Below are positions 1 through 5,557 of a DNA stretch of 5,557 nucleotides, piece after piece. This stretch comes from Candidatus Aminicenantota bacterium (GTDB lineage Bacteria > Acidobacteriota > Aminicenantia > Aminicenantales > Aminicenantaceae). A program made the position numbers and the translations under genes. The DNA lies in the NCBI GenBank assembly GCA_030633795.1, contig DAOWCB010000117.1, forward strand, positions 1 through 5,557, read 5' to 3'. The first letter of the stretch is position 1. Each line of letters begins with the position of its first letter. Under the pieces are notes generated by a model, which searched no databases, had not been told where the DNA came from, and saw only the letters and a program-made list of their open reading frames with translations.

Positions 1-80
1 AATGTTCTACCTGAGACATTGTTCAAACGGGACCGTGCGATCGCCTCTGCGATTTCTGCTGCGTTATCTCTTATTATCAT
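1..80 (-). CDS. 5' end of an unidentified third operon gene (truncated by window edge)
   Basis: An ATG at 80-78 opens a minus-strand frame that stays open to the left edge, giving 26 complete codons that begin MIIRDNAAEIAEAIA and continue with an RSRLNNVSG stretch. The start is supported by a Shine-Dalgarno-like AGGTGA at 93-88, seven bases upstream, which overlaps the stop codon of the preceding gene. The intergenic gap is only seven bases, so this is almost certainly the third gene of the same operon and likely a partner of the iron-sulfur flavoproteins upstream. The visible segment looks like an alanine-rich amphipathic helix and carries no recognisable motif. By analogy with split glutamate-synthase systems it could encode a GXGXG or glutaminase-type subunit, or another redox subunit, but that is only a guess from context. 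The protein family cannot be named from these residues. Confidence 0.6.
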   Translation of the reverse strand, partial: MIIRDNAAEIAEAIARSRLNNVSGRT

Positions 81-87
81 ATCTGAT

Positions 88-93
88 TCACCT
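88..93 (-). promoter_or_regulatory. Ribosome binding site of the third operon gene, overlapping the upstream stop codon
   Basis: AGGTGA on the minus strand (93-88) contains the TGA stop of the glutamate-synthase-like gene and sits seven bases before the ATG at 80. The overlap implies that termination on the upstream gene and initiation on the next are coupled. Confidence 0.5.
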
Positions 94-2994
94 ACTCGGG
101 GGCCGATAATCCAAAAGGTCCCAACGCCCCCGCAATTGGTCGATATTGGTCATGCCCAGGCTACGAAGGCGCTGTTCCATATCAACGGCAAAACTCTTAT
201 ACAAGTTGCAGATCCTGTCGCATACCCATTCGGCTGTCATTTGTGGCGCCAGCTCAGGGTCGGTTGTGGCAATTCCGATCGGGCATCCTCTGTCCCGTTC
301 GCAGTTTCCGCACCGGACGCAGTCGATGGCTACCAATTCAGCAGTGCCGATGACCACTCCGTCTGCGCCCAAGGCTATCATCTTGAGTATGTCTTCACTG
401 GTGCGGATGCCTCCGCTTGCGATGAGCACCACTTCATCCCGAATCCCTTCTTTGACCAAAAACTCATGTGTTTGGGATGTGGCGTATTCAATCGGCATGG
501 CAATGTTTTTCTTGGCTATATCGGGAGCCGCGCCTGTGCCTCCGTATGCTCCATCAAGATGGATGACATTGGCACCGGCATAGTAGCTCCCCACGGCGAC
601 CATATCCACATCCGCCGGTGTGGAGACCTTGACCGAAACAAGCACATTGGGGTGTATAGAACGGATCCAATCCACATGCTTTTTGTGGTCTTCCACCGAG
701 TACACGCTGTGGAACGGGAACGGTGAAAACAGGTTCGTGTACGGAACAGCCTCGCGCATCGATGCCACTTCCGGCGTATTTTTCTCACCCAACAGGTGAC
801 CTCCCAGGCCTGGTTTTGCGCCCTGAGCATATTTGAACTCGATCATCGGGGCACGCTGGATAGTCTCTTCCCGTACACCGAACAGTCCTGTTGCAACCTG
901 CGTGATAATGGAATCCGAATAAGGAACGAGCTCGTCCGGATAGCCGCCTTCCCCCGTGCAGGTCAAAGACCCGATTTTTTTGGCTGCCATGGCGCGACCC
1001 AACATGACCTGCAAAGAAATGGATCCGTAGGACATGCCTCCTCCGTAAATTGGGAGAGAGATTTTTTTCTTTGGGCCTGTTTTGCGTCTGTTAAGCGGAA
1101 GAGAGAGCGCGACCGGTCCTTGTACCGGAGCTATTCCGGGGACTGATAGAGCGAGTCGCATCCTGTCCAATCCGCCTCCCGATGATCCGATCTGTTCCTC
1201 TGGTTTCAGCCTTGAGGGAGATCCGTCCCGCGACAATCGATAAGTTTCGCGCAGCAAATCCGGCGTCCAACGGGGGTCACCCAGGACCGTGTCGACCGGA
1301 TCCTTCACGATTTCCAGGGCCTCCCAGGGGCAGACATTCACACAACACCATTCATTTTCTTTGCACTTGGGCCCGATGCACAGGCTGTGGATCGGCTCGT
1401 CCAGGATTCGTTTGCCGTCCATTCGACGGTGCACATTATACTCGCATTTTACCACGCATATGTTGCAGTTTGTGCATCGTGCACGGTCAACGACGACACG
1501 CCATCCTCCGTGTTTGATCCCGAACCGGTCTGGAACCGATTTGGCTTTTATGTGAGGCAAGGGACCATCCAAGTTTTTATTGGTACCCTCAGGAGTAGTC
1601 TTGGTAACGTTTTCAGGCATGTTTTTAAGTCTTTCACAGAAATTTTTACGCTCCTTATCCGCGAAAATCGCGCGACCGGTTTCCCCTCGCAGCCGCCGCA
1701 CGTCCCGAAGTCCCATGGCTCCCAGCACTTCCAACAGTTGGTCTCTCCAAGAGAGCATCAGATTGATAACTCGGGAAGCTCCCCAAAGAGGATCGAGCTC
1801 TTCAATCCTTTTCGGATACAGTGTTGGATTCCCTCTTTCACTCGGCATCCATTTTGACACATCCATGGCGATCAACAGCGGGATGTCTACCACGACTGCA
1901 TCAGCCCCCATGATGATGGTTTTGGGCACATGTTCGGCAGCGGCGATTCCTCCTGAGGCCACCAAGGTGATCCTGTCTCGAAGGCCGTTCTCCACAAGCA
2001 AGGTGTGGGTAGTATGAAGGGATTCCAATAGGGTAACACCGTCGCCGCCTCTCCCATGAATGTCGGCGCTCAAATGCACGGTTTCGGCTCCGTTGCGTGC
2101 CAATTCAAGAATTTGTCGTTCCGCACCCTCAGAAACAGGCACGTGAACAACGGTGAGCACATTGGGATTGATCTCTCTTGCTCGGACAATGGCAGATACC
2201 TGATCCTTATCCTGATCAAACTCGACGATTGTGGCCCATTCTATAATGTTCCTGTACTGATCTATTTCATTCGGGTTTAACCTGATCAACAGATGGCTGT
2301 AATATTCCCTTAATTCTTGGGTGGTGTTTTTTGCCGGAATAGTCAGATAGGTCGTAAGTTTGCTCGCTGCCAATGCTAGGGAAGTAAGGGCTGTTTGCCC
2401 GGGAAAAAACGGCATCAGACCGAATATAACCGGGATCGGGATTTCTCGGTTAAGCGGAATATGGGATTTCAGATTGCCTTTTTTATCGAACACCATCCCG
2501 CACAAGTCACTGGCCATCCGCCCAAGAGCGACAGTCGTAGAAATGTGCTCGCGGCCATGGATTCCGTCACGTGTGGGCCGCACGATTTCAGACATGTCTG
2601 TCCAGATATTGTCGTAATAATCGCCGTCGAAAGGTCCTCTATAACCGGCTCCGCTGACAGGGATTTTCCCTTGTTCTGCCTGTTCCAAAATGGAATGGAT
2701 GCGGTCAGGTGTATATGTTTCATCTCCCAATCCGAGATATTTCTCGTTTTTTTGCATGCTTAGGGCATCTCTGGGACAACGTTTGATGCAGGCAAAACAG
2801 TTCCGGCAGCCGTATTCCTTCGGATCGGCCATTATCCGGGGATCATCTTCTGACCTGAAATGGCAGTCGTATATGCAGGCCTGAACGCAGATCCCGCAGT
2901 TGATGCAGCGATCGCTGCGGAGGATCTGGTAAGAAGTGATGATGGGATAACGCGAAGGAGTCGGTCGCGGCGAAAGGCGTTTAGGGTGAGTCAT
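88..2994 (-). CDS. Glutamate-synthase-like iron-sulfur flavoprotein with two tandem ferredoxin + FMN-barrel modules
   Basis: A 968-residue protein, presumably cytoplasmic. Numbering here is from the ATG at 2994. An in-frame ATG lies nine codons upstream at 3021, but the 2994 start has a strong GGGAGG site six bases away and forms an ATGA overlap with the preceding gene. Domains in order: a 2x[4Fe-4S] ferredoxin with cysteines 30, 33, 36, 40 and 63, 66, 69, 73; a degenerate glutamate-synthase-type barrel at about 176-441; a second ferredoxin module with cysteines 507, 510, 513, 517 and 539, 544, 550/551, 555; and a canonical glutamate synthase FMN domain at about 640-961. The last shows GGGMSYGSIS (651-660), TGEGG (680-684), KPGLGGHL (727-734), DGAYGGTGAAP (814-824), IASGGI (858-863) and a Cys cluster CVRCGNC...CP (892, 895, 898, 904). 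In classical glutamate synthase this domain reduces 2-iminoglutarate using FMN and a 3Fe-4S cluster. The glutaminase and GXGXG domains are absent, so ammonia transfer from glutamine is not expected from this chain alone and the substrate is unknown. The preceding FAD/Fe-S gene is the likely electron partner. The family assignment is firm; the reaction is not. Confidence 0.93.
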   Translation of the reverse strand: MTHPKRLSPRPTPSRYPIITSYQILRSDRCINCGICVQACIYDCHFRSEDDPRIMADPKEYGCRNCFACIKRCPRDALSMQKNEKYLGLGDETYTPDRIHSILEQAEQGKIPVSGAGYRGPFDGDYYDNIWTDMSEIVRPTRDGIHGREHISTTVALGRMASDLCGMVFDKKGNLKSHIPLNREIPIPVIFGLMPFFPGQTALTSLALAASKLTTYLTIPAKNTTQELREYYSHLLIRLNPNEIDQYRNIIEWATIVEFDQDKDQVSAIVRAREINPNVLTVVHVPVSEGAERQILELARNGAETVHLSADIHGRGGDGVTLLESLHTTHTLLVENGLRDRITLVASGGIAAAEHVPKTIIMGADAVVVDIPLLIAMDVSKWMPSERGNPTLYPKRIEELDPLWGASRVINLMLSWRDQLLEVLGAMGLRDVRRLRGETGRAIFADKERKNFCERLKNMPENVTKTTPEGTNKNLDGPLPHIKAKSVPDRFGIKHGGWRVVVDRARCTNCNICVVKCEYNVHRRMDGKRILDEPIHSLCIGPKCKENEWCCVNVCPWEALEIVKDPVDTVLGDPRWTPDLLRETYRLSRDGSPSRLKPEEQIGSSGGGLDRMRLALSVPGIAPVQGPVALSLPLNRRKTGPKKKISLPIYGGGMSYGSISLQVMLGRAMAAKKIGSLTCTGEGGYPDELVPYSDSIITQVATGLFGVREETIQRAPMIEFKYAQGAKPGLGGHLLGEKNTPEVASMREAVPYTNLFSPFPFHSVYSVEDHKKHVDWIRSIHPNVLVSVKVSTPADVDMVAVGSYYAGANVIHLDGAYGGTGAAPDIAKKNIAMPIEYATSQTHEFLVKEGIRDEVVLIASGGIRTSEDILKMIALGADGVVIGTAELVAIDCVRCGNCERDRGCPIGIATTDPELAPQMTAEWVCDRICNLYKSFAVDMEQRLRSLGMTNIDQLRGRWDLLDYRPPSR

Positions 2995-5030
2995 ACCCTT
3001 CCTCCCTCTATGGGAGACCATTCCGGAAGATCCAGTCCGAAAATGTCCTTTATGTACTCCCGGTTGCTGTCCAGTTTTTCGACAAATTCTTGCACAGTTT
3101 CAACTGGGGATCCGAACCTGTTTGTGATCCACTCCTCGAGGACAAGATAACAATCGCGCAGCGGCAAATGGGTTTGACAGACTTCCTCGCATAATCCGCA
3201 GTGCAGGCATTGGAACGAGGAAAGTGCCTCTGCCTTCTCCAGTTCCTCTCCGCGCATCATGGCTTCGGCCAAACGCAGCTTGGTCCTGCCGGTAACCAGC
3301 TCGTCTTTGGTGATGTGGTAGGCCGGACAAACAGAAATACAGGATCCGCAGGACGTGCAGCGTTGCGCACTTTGATTAAGAAGGCTTCTTCCCTGTTCCT
3401 CTTCTTTTTCTGGAACTTTCCAGCCGTCAGACTGCTTCGGCCCTAAAAGCCTGGCAGCCAGTCCCAATGCCGGTGCAAAAAAATGGGACATGGCCATGAT
3501 CATTCGGAAGGAAATGGGGCGCATGAAAAGTGCAGGGATGCTGAAGAACCGCCCCTTGATCTTGAAAAATTTATGGGGATTCAGCGTTACACCGGGATCT
3601 ATGGCCTGTTTTTTCTTGTTTAGTTCGTCCAACCGGTCTTTTTTGTATTTGTTCCCTACAAAAGGTGTGTTCCATATGCCCACTCCGTACGGGTGGCCTT
3701 TGCTGCGTACGGCCATCCTGACCAAGAGCTGGATAAACAATAAGCACAAAACATAATGAAGTTTTCGGGAATAGTCACAGCTGAAAGAAAGGATGACCAG
3801 ATGGGAGTAATGTTTTTTTTCGCGGCAGACGATCACCTCGACCGTGGGTTTTATATTGAAATGCCGTGCCAGCTTCCGGGCTTTCCGAATATATCGAGGT
3901 ATCTTTTCTCCGGGGATCACAACCTCTGTCCCTAGAAGCCCAGGGCTAATCCGTTGAGCCTTGAGCGGAAAAAAGCGGTCAGACCAGAGATAGCGGGCGG
4001 CCAGGCGATTTTCCTGGATCTGATCCATATTCCCGTTCAACGAAGATAGGAATTTTTGCTCGTTATTCGGGGTCTCGAAATGAAGAAGGACCGTATCATC
4101 CTCAGGAACGATGGGGTCCGTTATGCCGGTATGTTCGGTAAATAGGATGTTTTCCCTTTTCATGTATTCTCTGTCAAAATACACAACATGAGAGGGATGA
4201 TTACCTCGGCTGGCCAGTTGTTCCACAAATTCAAGCGCTTGTTCCGGCGTGTTGAAAGTCAACAGACAGGCTCCGCTATGATGCGGTTTGGGGCGGACGC
4301 GTAATGTGACTTCCGTCAGGATGCCGAATTGCCCTTCGGTCCCGAAAAGATCTTTTATGGATTCGCTTTTGGAGTCCAGTTCCTGAATGGATCCATCTGG
4401 GCGGGCAACCCGTACTCCCAGTACGGATTCGCTGACATGGCCATAAGCATAGCTATCCAATCCCATTCCCCCTGTGGTAATCCATCCGCCAACCGTAGAA
4501 AACCTGCTCGTCGGCGTTGTCACAGGAATCAAACCATAAGGTTCAAGTTTTGTCGCCACTTCTGCCCACCGGGCTCCTGGTTGCACACGAACGGATAAGC
4601 TTTCGGGATCGACCTCAAGAATAGCCATCATCGGGGAAAGGTCCATCACGATCCCTCTCCGAGTAGGAACAGCGCCTCCAAAGGCGAAAGAGCCTGTTCC
4701 TCGGGGAAATAATGCAAGACCTCGGGATTTGCAGAAAGTCATGATTTTTGTAATATCATGCTCATTCTCAGGCTGCACGACCAATAGAGGTGTCGTGCGT
4801 ATGAGTGTTTTTTCTATCAAAGGCGGAACACGAGCCAGATCTTTGCTGTAATTTTTCCGCTCGAAAAAGTTTTGAACCACACGGCAGGATTCTCCTACAT
4901 GAGATTTAAGATCTTGCGCCAGTATATCGATCTGATTCTTTCGTGAAGGAGTGTCGCGGTCTGTCAGATGCCGCCATATCAGCTTCCATCTGTGCTGGGG
5001 AGATTTGATTGGTAGCCATAAATGTCTCAT
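2991..5030 (-). CDS. FAD-binding oxidase with C-terminal dicluster [4Fe-4S] ferredoxin domain (GlcD-type/GlpC-like fusion)
   Basis: A 679-residue product from the ATG at 5030, presumably a soluble electron-transfer dehydrogenase. Residues about 78-250 form a PCMH-type FAD domain. Its marks are the pyrophosphate-binding PRGTGSFAFGGAVPT (109-123), a GWITTGGMGLDSYAYG segment (182-197) and GTEGQFGILTEVTLRVRP (230-247). Residues about 250-490 form the FAD-oxidase cap domain, with GVGIWNTPF (449-457) and the family's terminal DPGVTLNP-type motif (478-485). A hydrophobic linker (about 494-529) then leads to two [4Fe-4S] motifs, with cysteines 558, 561, 564, 568 and 608, 611, 614, 618. Relatives of this kind oxidise 2-hydroxy acids such as lactate or glycolate and pass electrons to Fe-S partners. 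The CCG cysteine-rich domains usual in GlpC/GlcF-type subunits are missing. Its stop overlaps the ATG of the next gene (ATGA), which points to a complex with the glutamate-synthase-like protein. The first ~30 residues (rich in Trp, Arg and His) look unnatural and may result from a frameshift near 4940. The substrate cannot be inferred. Confidence 0.92.
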   Translation of the reverse strand: MRHLWLPIKSPQHRWKLIWRHLTDRDTPSRKNQIDILAQDLKSHVGESCRVVQNFFERKNYSKDLARVPPLIEKTLIRTTPLLVVQPENEHDITKIMTFCKSRGLALFPRGTGSFAFGGAVPTRRGIVMDLSPMMAILEVDPESLSVRVQPGARWAEVATKLEPYGLIPVTTPTSRFSTVGGWITTGGMGLDSYAYGHVSESVLGVRVARPDGSIQELDSKSESIKDLFGTEGQFGILTEVTLRVRPKPHHSGACLLTFNTPEQALEFVEQLASRGNHPSHVVYFDREYMKRENILFTEHTGITDPIVPEDDTVLLHFETPNNEQKFLSSLNGNMDQIQENRLAARYLWSDRFFPLKAQRISPGLLGTEVVIPGEKIPRYIRKARKLARHFNIKPTVEVIVCREKKHYSHLVILSFSCDYSRKLHYVLCLLFIQLLVRMAVRSKGHPYGVGIWNTPFVGNKYKKDRLDELNKKKQAIDPGVTLNPHKFFKIKGRFFSIPALFMRPISFRMIMAMSHFFAPALGLAARLLGPKQSDGWKVPEKEEEQGRSLLNQSAQRCTSCGSCISVCPAYHITKDELVTGRTKLRLAEAMMRGEELEKAEALSSFQCLHCGLCEEVCQTHLPLRDCYLVLEEWITNRFGSPVETVQEFVEKLDSNREYIKDIFGLDLPEWSPIEGGRV
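3001..3006 (-). promoter_or_regulatory. Strong ribosome binding site that decides the start of the glutamate-synthase-like gene
   Basis: The minus strand reads GGGAGG at 3006-3001 within a longer purine run (GAGGGAGGAAGGG, 3008-2996), six bases before the ATG at 2994. No comparable site precedes the alternative in-frame ATG at 3021. The site lies inside the last codons of the FAD/Fe-S gene, as expected for a translationally coupled pair. Confidence 0.75.
4906..5019 (-). other. Overlapping frame that may hold the true N-terminus of the FAD/Fe-S protein (apparent frameshift)
   Basis: A second minus-strand frame starts at the ATG at 5019-5017 and runs 37 codons to a TAA at 4908-4906. Its beginning (MATNQISPAQMEADMAASD, continuing to SFTKE) reads like an ordinary polar, helical N-terminus, whereas the annotated frame over the same bases has three tryptophans and many Arg and His. 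Removing one A from the AAA run at 4941-4939 joins SFTK directly to NQIDILAQDL of the main frame, giving a continuous protein of about 675 residues. This frame is also open back to an ATT at 5037, seven bases from an AGGA. I infer a one-base insertion, either genuine or a sequencing error; it is unproven. Confidence 0.35.
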
Positions 5031-5080
5031 TAGAAATATTTTTTTCCTATATCAACTCTAAAATATGTTTAATTGTCCTT

Positions 5081-5100
5081 AAATATATAATAAAATATTT
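5081..5100. repeat. AT-only inverted repeat overlapping the operon promoter
   Basis: AAATAT (5081-5086) and ATATTT (5095-5100) form 6-base inverted arms around an 8-base gap. They cover the -10 element and most of the spacer of the leftward promoter. A repressor bound here would block the promoter, but such low-complexity symmetry arises often by chance in AT-rich DNA. Confidence 0.3.
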
Positions 5101-5110
5101 CAAATGTCAA
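5082..5110 (-). promoter_or_regulatory. Sigma70-type promoter of the redox operon
   Basis: The minus strand carries a perfect -35 TTGACA (5110-5105), a 17-base spacer, and a -10 TATATT (5087-5082; five of six match TATAAT). Transcription would start near 5075, leaving a leader of about 45 bases before the ATG at 5030. The surroundings are AT-rich, which favours open-complex formation. Spacing and position make this the best promoter in the window. Confidence 0.7.
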
Positions 5111-5242
5111 CAAAAACATAAGAAAATAATTTAAATAAATTGAATTAATGAATAATATAAAACGTTTGTTACTTTTTGTGATTTATTTTATTCCCCATTA
5201 GATTTTTGGTGAATGAATGAACTCCAACGCAAAAAAATGATT

Positions 5243-5251
5243 TGATATAAA
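5243..5251 (+). promoter_or_regulatory. Candidate extended -10 promoter for the dehydrogenase gene
   Basis: TGATATAAA at 5243-5251 fits an extended -10 element (TG, one base, TATAAA). No good -35 hexamer lies 16-18 bases upstream. A start near 5258 would give a leader of about 68 bases before the GTG at 5326. The call rests on this one element. Confidence 0.3.
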
Positions 5252-5312
5252 AGACTCGATGCTTTAAAAAGGAGTTTGGAACTATTGGATAAATAAACGA
5301 ACGAATACTCAT

Positions 5313-5319
5313 AAAGGAG
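5313..5319 (+). promoter_or_regulatory. Ribosome binding site of the short-chain dehydrogenase gene
   Basis: AAAGGAG at 5313-5319 lies six bases before the GTG at 5326. This spacing selects GTG over the TTG immediately before it (5323), which would be only three bases from the site. Confidence 0.7.
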
Positions 5320-5325
5320 AATTTG

Positions 5326-5557
5326 GTGTCAAAGAAGAAATGGGACAGCAACGACATACCTGACCAGAAAGGTAGAATCGCCATCGTGACGGGTTCCAGC
5401 AGCGGCATCGGTTACGAAACGGCTCGTGTGCTTGCTAACAAAAATGCCGAGGTGATTATGGCAGTGCGTAATCTGCAAAAGGGGAATGCAGCCCTCGACA
5501 CAATTAAATCTGGTTACCAAGATGCAGATGTAAAAGTCATGGAATTGGACATAGCCA
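5326..5557 (+). CDS. Short-chain dehydrogenase/reductase (SDR), N-terminal part, truncated by window edge
   Basis: A GTG-initiated frame encodes 77 complete residues that run off the right edge. The start is set by AAAGGAG six bases upstream, and an in-frame TAA at 5290-5292 limits extension. The visible part is the first half of a Rossmann fold: strand RIAIVTG, the nucleotide-binding TGSSSGIG (residues 22-29), a helix with YETARVLANK, a second strand VIMAVRN (43-49), and the start of the third strand with Asp at 75 (LDIA). Arg48 at the end of strand two is typical of NADP(H)-preferring SDRs. The leader KWDSNDIPDQKGR resembles SDRs annotated as retinol-dehydrogenase-like or protochlorophyllide-reductase-like oxidoreductases. 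The catalytic Ser-Tyr-Lys region lies outside the window, so the substrate is unknown. The gene is divergent from the redox operon, with no sign of a functional link beyond adjacency. Confidence 0.9.
   Translation, partial: MSKKKWDSNDIPDQKGRIAIVTGSSSGIGYETARVLANKNAEVIMAVRNLQKGNAALDTIKSGYQDADVKVMELDIA

Larger units (their letters stand above)
5031..5325. other. AT-rich divergent intergenic region
   Basis: These 295 bases separate the leftward operon from the rightward dehydrogenase gene. The left two thirds are strikingly AT-rich with long A and T runs, unlike the flanking genes, and contain a convincing leftward promoter. The right part holds a weaker rightward promoter candidate and ribosome-binding sequences. 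I see no RNA gene, terminator hairpin or convincing small gene; the 79-codon minus-strand frame that crosses part of it lies antisense to the dehydrogenase gene. An 8-base palindrome AAACGTTT occurs at 5160-5167. Confidence 0.7.

Noticed and set aside
19..726. Plus-strand open frame of 235 codons
   Set aside because: It lies antisense to the conserved FMN domain of the glutamate-synthase-like gene, shows no family motif, and is explained as a shadow of that gene's codon bias.
516..830. Minus-strand open frame of 104 codons
   Set aside because: It lies in another frame inside the FMN domain, rich in Arg, Trp and Met, with no independent start signals; it is a frame shadow.
796..1857. Series of plus-strand open frames (about 88-156 codons)
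   Set aside because: All are antisense to the glutamate-synthase-like gene, whose ferredoxin and barrel motifs are clearly read on the minus strand. Their translations are low-quality and cysteine/serine-rich without recognisable domains.
185..3021. Reading the large gene as a standard glutamate synthase large subunit (gltB)
   Set aside because: It lacks the N-terminal glutaminase and C-terminal GXGXG domains, and carries two ferredoxin modules and a duplicated barrel, so the gltB name would mislead.
3100..3330. Minus-strand open frame of 76 codons
   Set aside because: It overlaps the dicluster ferredoxin domain of the FAD/Fe-S gene in another frame. The real frame has two perfect [4Fe-4S] motifs there.
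5169..5520. Two minus-strand frames (79 and 63 codons) across the intergenic region and dehydrogenase start
   Set aside because: They are antisense to a well-supported SDR N-terminus with its own ribosome binding site, and partly encoded by low-complexity AT-rich DNA.
1..5557. CRISPR array, tRNA/rRNA genes, insertion sequences or attachment sites
   Set aside because: I saw no regularly spaced direct repeats, no cloverleaf-like or rRNA sequence, no transposase motifs and no terminal inverted repeats with target duplications.

Overview
The window holds the start of a leftward (minus-strand) redox operon, an AT-rich divergent promoter region, and the 5' end of a rightward gene. Base composition is moderate (about half GC by eye) in the genes and very AT-rich in the intergenic gap. 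Ferredoxin-type iron-sulfur clusters dominate both large genes, and neither encodes an obvious signal peptide or oxygen-linked cofactor. This suggests an anaerobic bacterium. A Desulfobacterota (sulfate-reducing or syntrophic) host is my best guess, from general family resemblance only; nothing in the window proves it.

Layout, read in the operon's direction (right to left). A good sigma70-type promoter (TTGACA, 17 bases, TATATT) lies at 5110-5082. Gene 1 (5030-2991) is a soluble FAD-linked oxidase with a GlcD/D-lactate dehydrogenase-type FAD domain, a cap domain and a C-terminal dicluster ferredoxin module. Gene 2 (2994-88) overlaps it by 4 bases (ATGA). It is a 968-residue iron-sulfur flavoprotein related to the FMN domain of glutamate synthase. 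Gene 3 begins 7 bases after gene 2 (80 to the left edge), and only its first 26 codons are visible. To the right, an intergenic gap of 295 bases separates the operon from a divergent short-chain dehydrogenase gene (5326 to the right edge).

The overlapping and near-overlapping spacing implies that the three leftward genes are co-translated and probably form one electron-transfer enzyme. FAD in gene 1 would oxidise an organic substrate or accept its electrons. Those would pass through the ferredoxin clusters of genes 1 and 2 to the FMN/Fe-S site in the C-terminal half of gene 2, or run in reverse. The most unusual feature is that gene 2 is an internal tandem duplication: two [ferredoxin + glutamate-synthase-type barrel] modules in one chain. 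The N-terminal barrel has lost the FMN and cluster motifs, while the C-terminal one keeps them. Neither the glutaminase domain nor the GXGXG domain of classical glutamate synthase is present, so glutamate synthesis should not be assumed.

A second point of note is the N-terminus of gene 1. The annotated frame begins with an atypical peptide, and the neighbouring frame reads more like protein until about position 4940. This suggests a one-base insertion (real or sequencing error).
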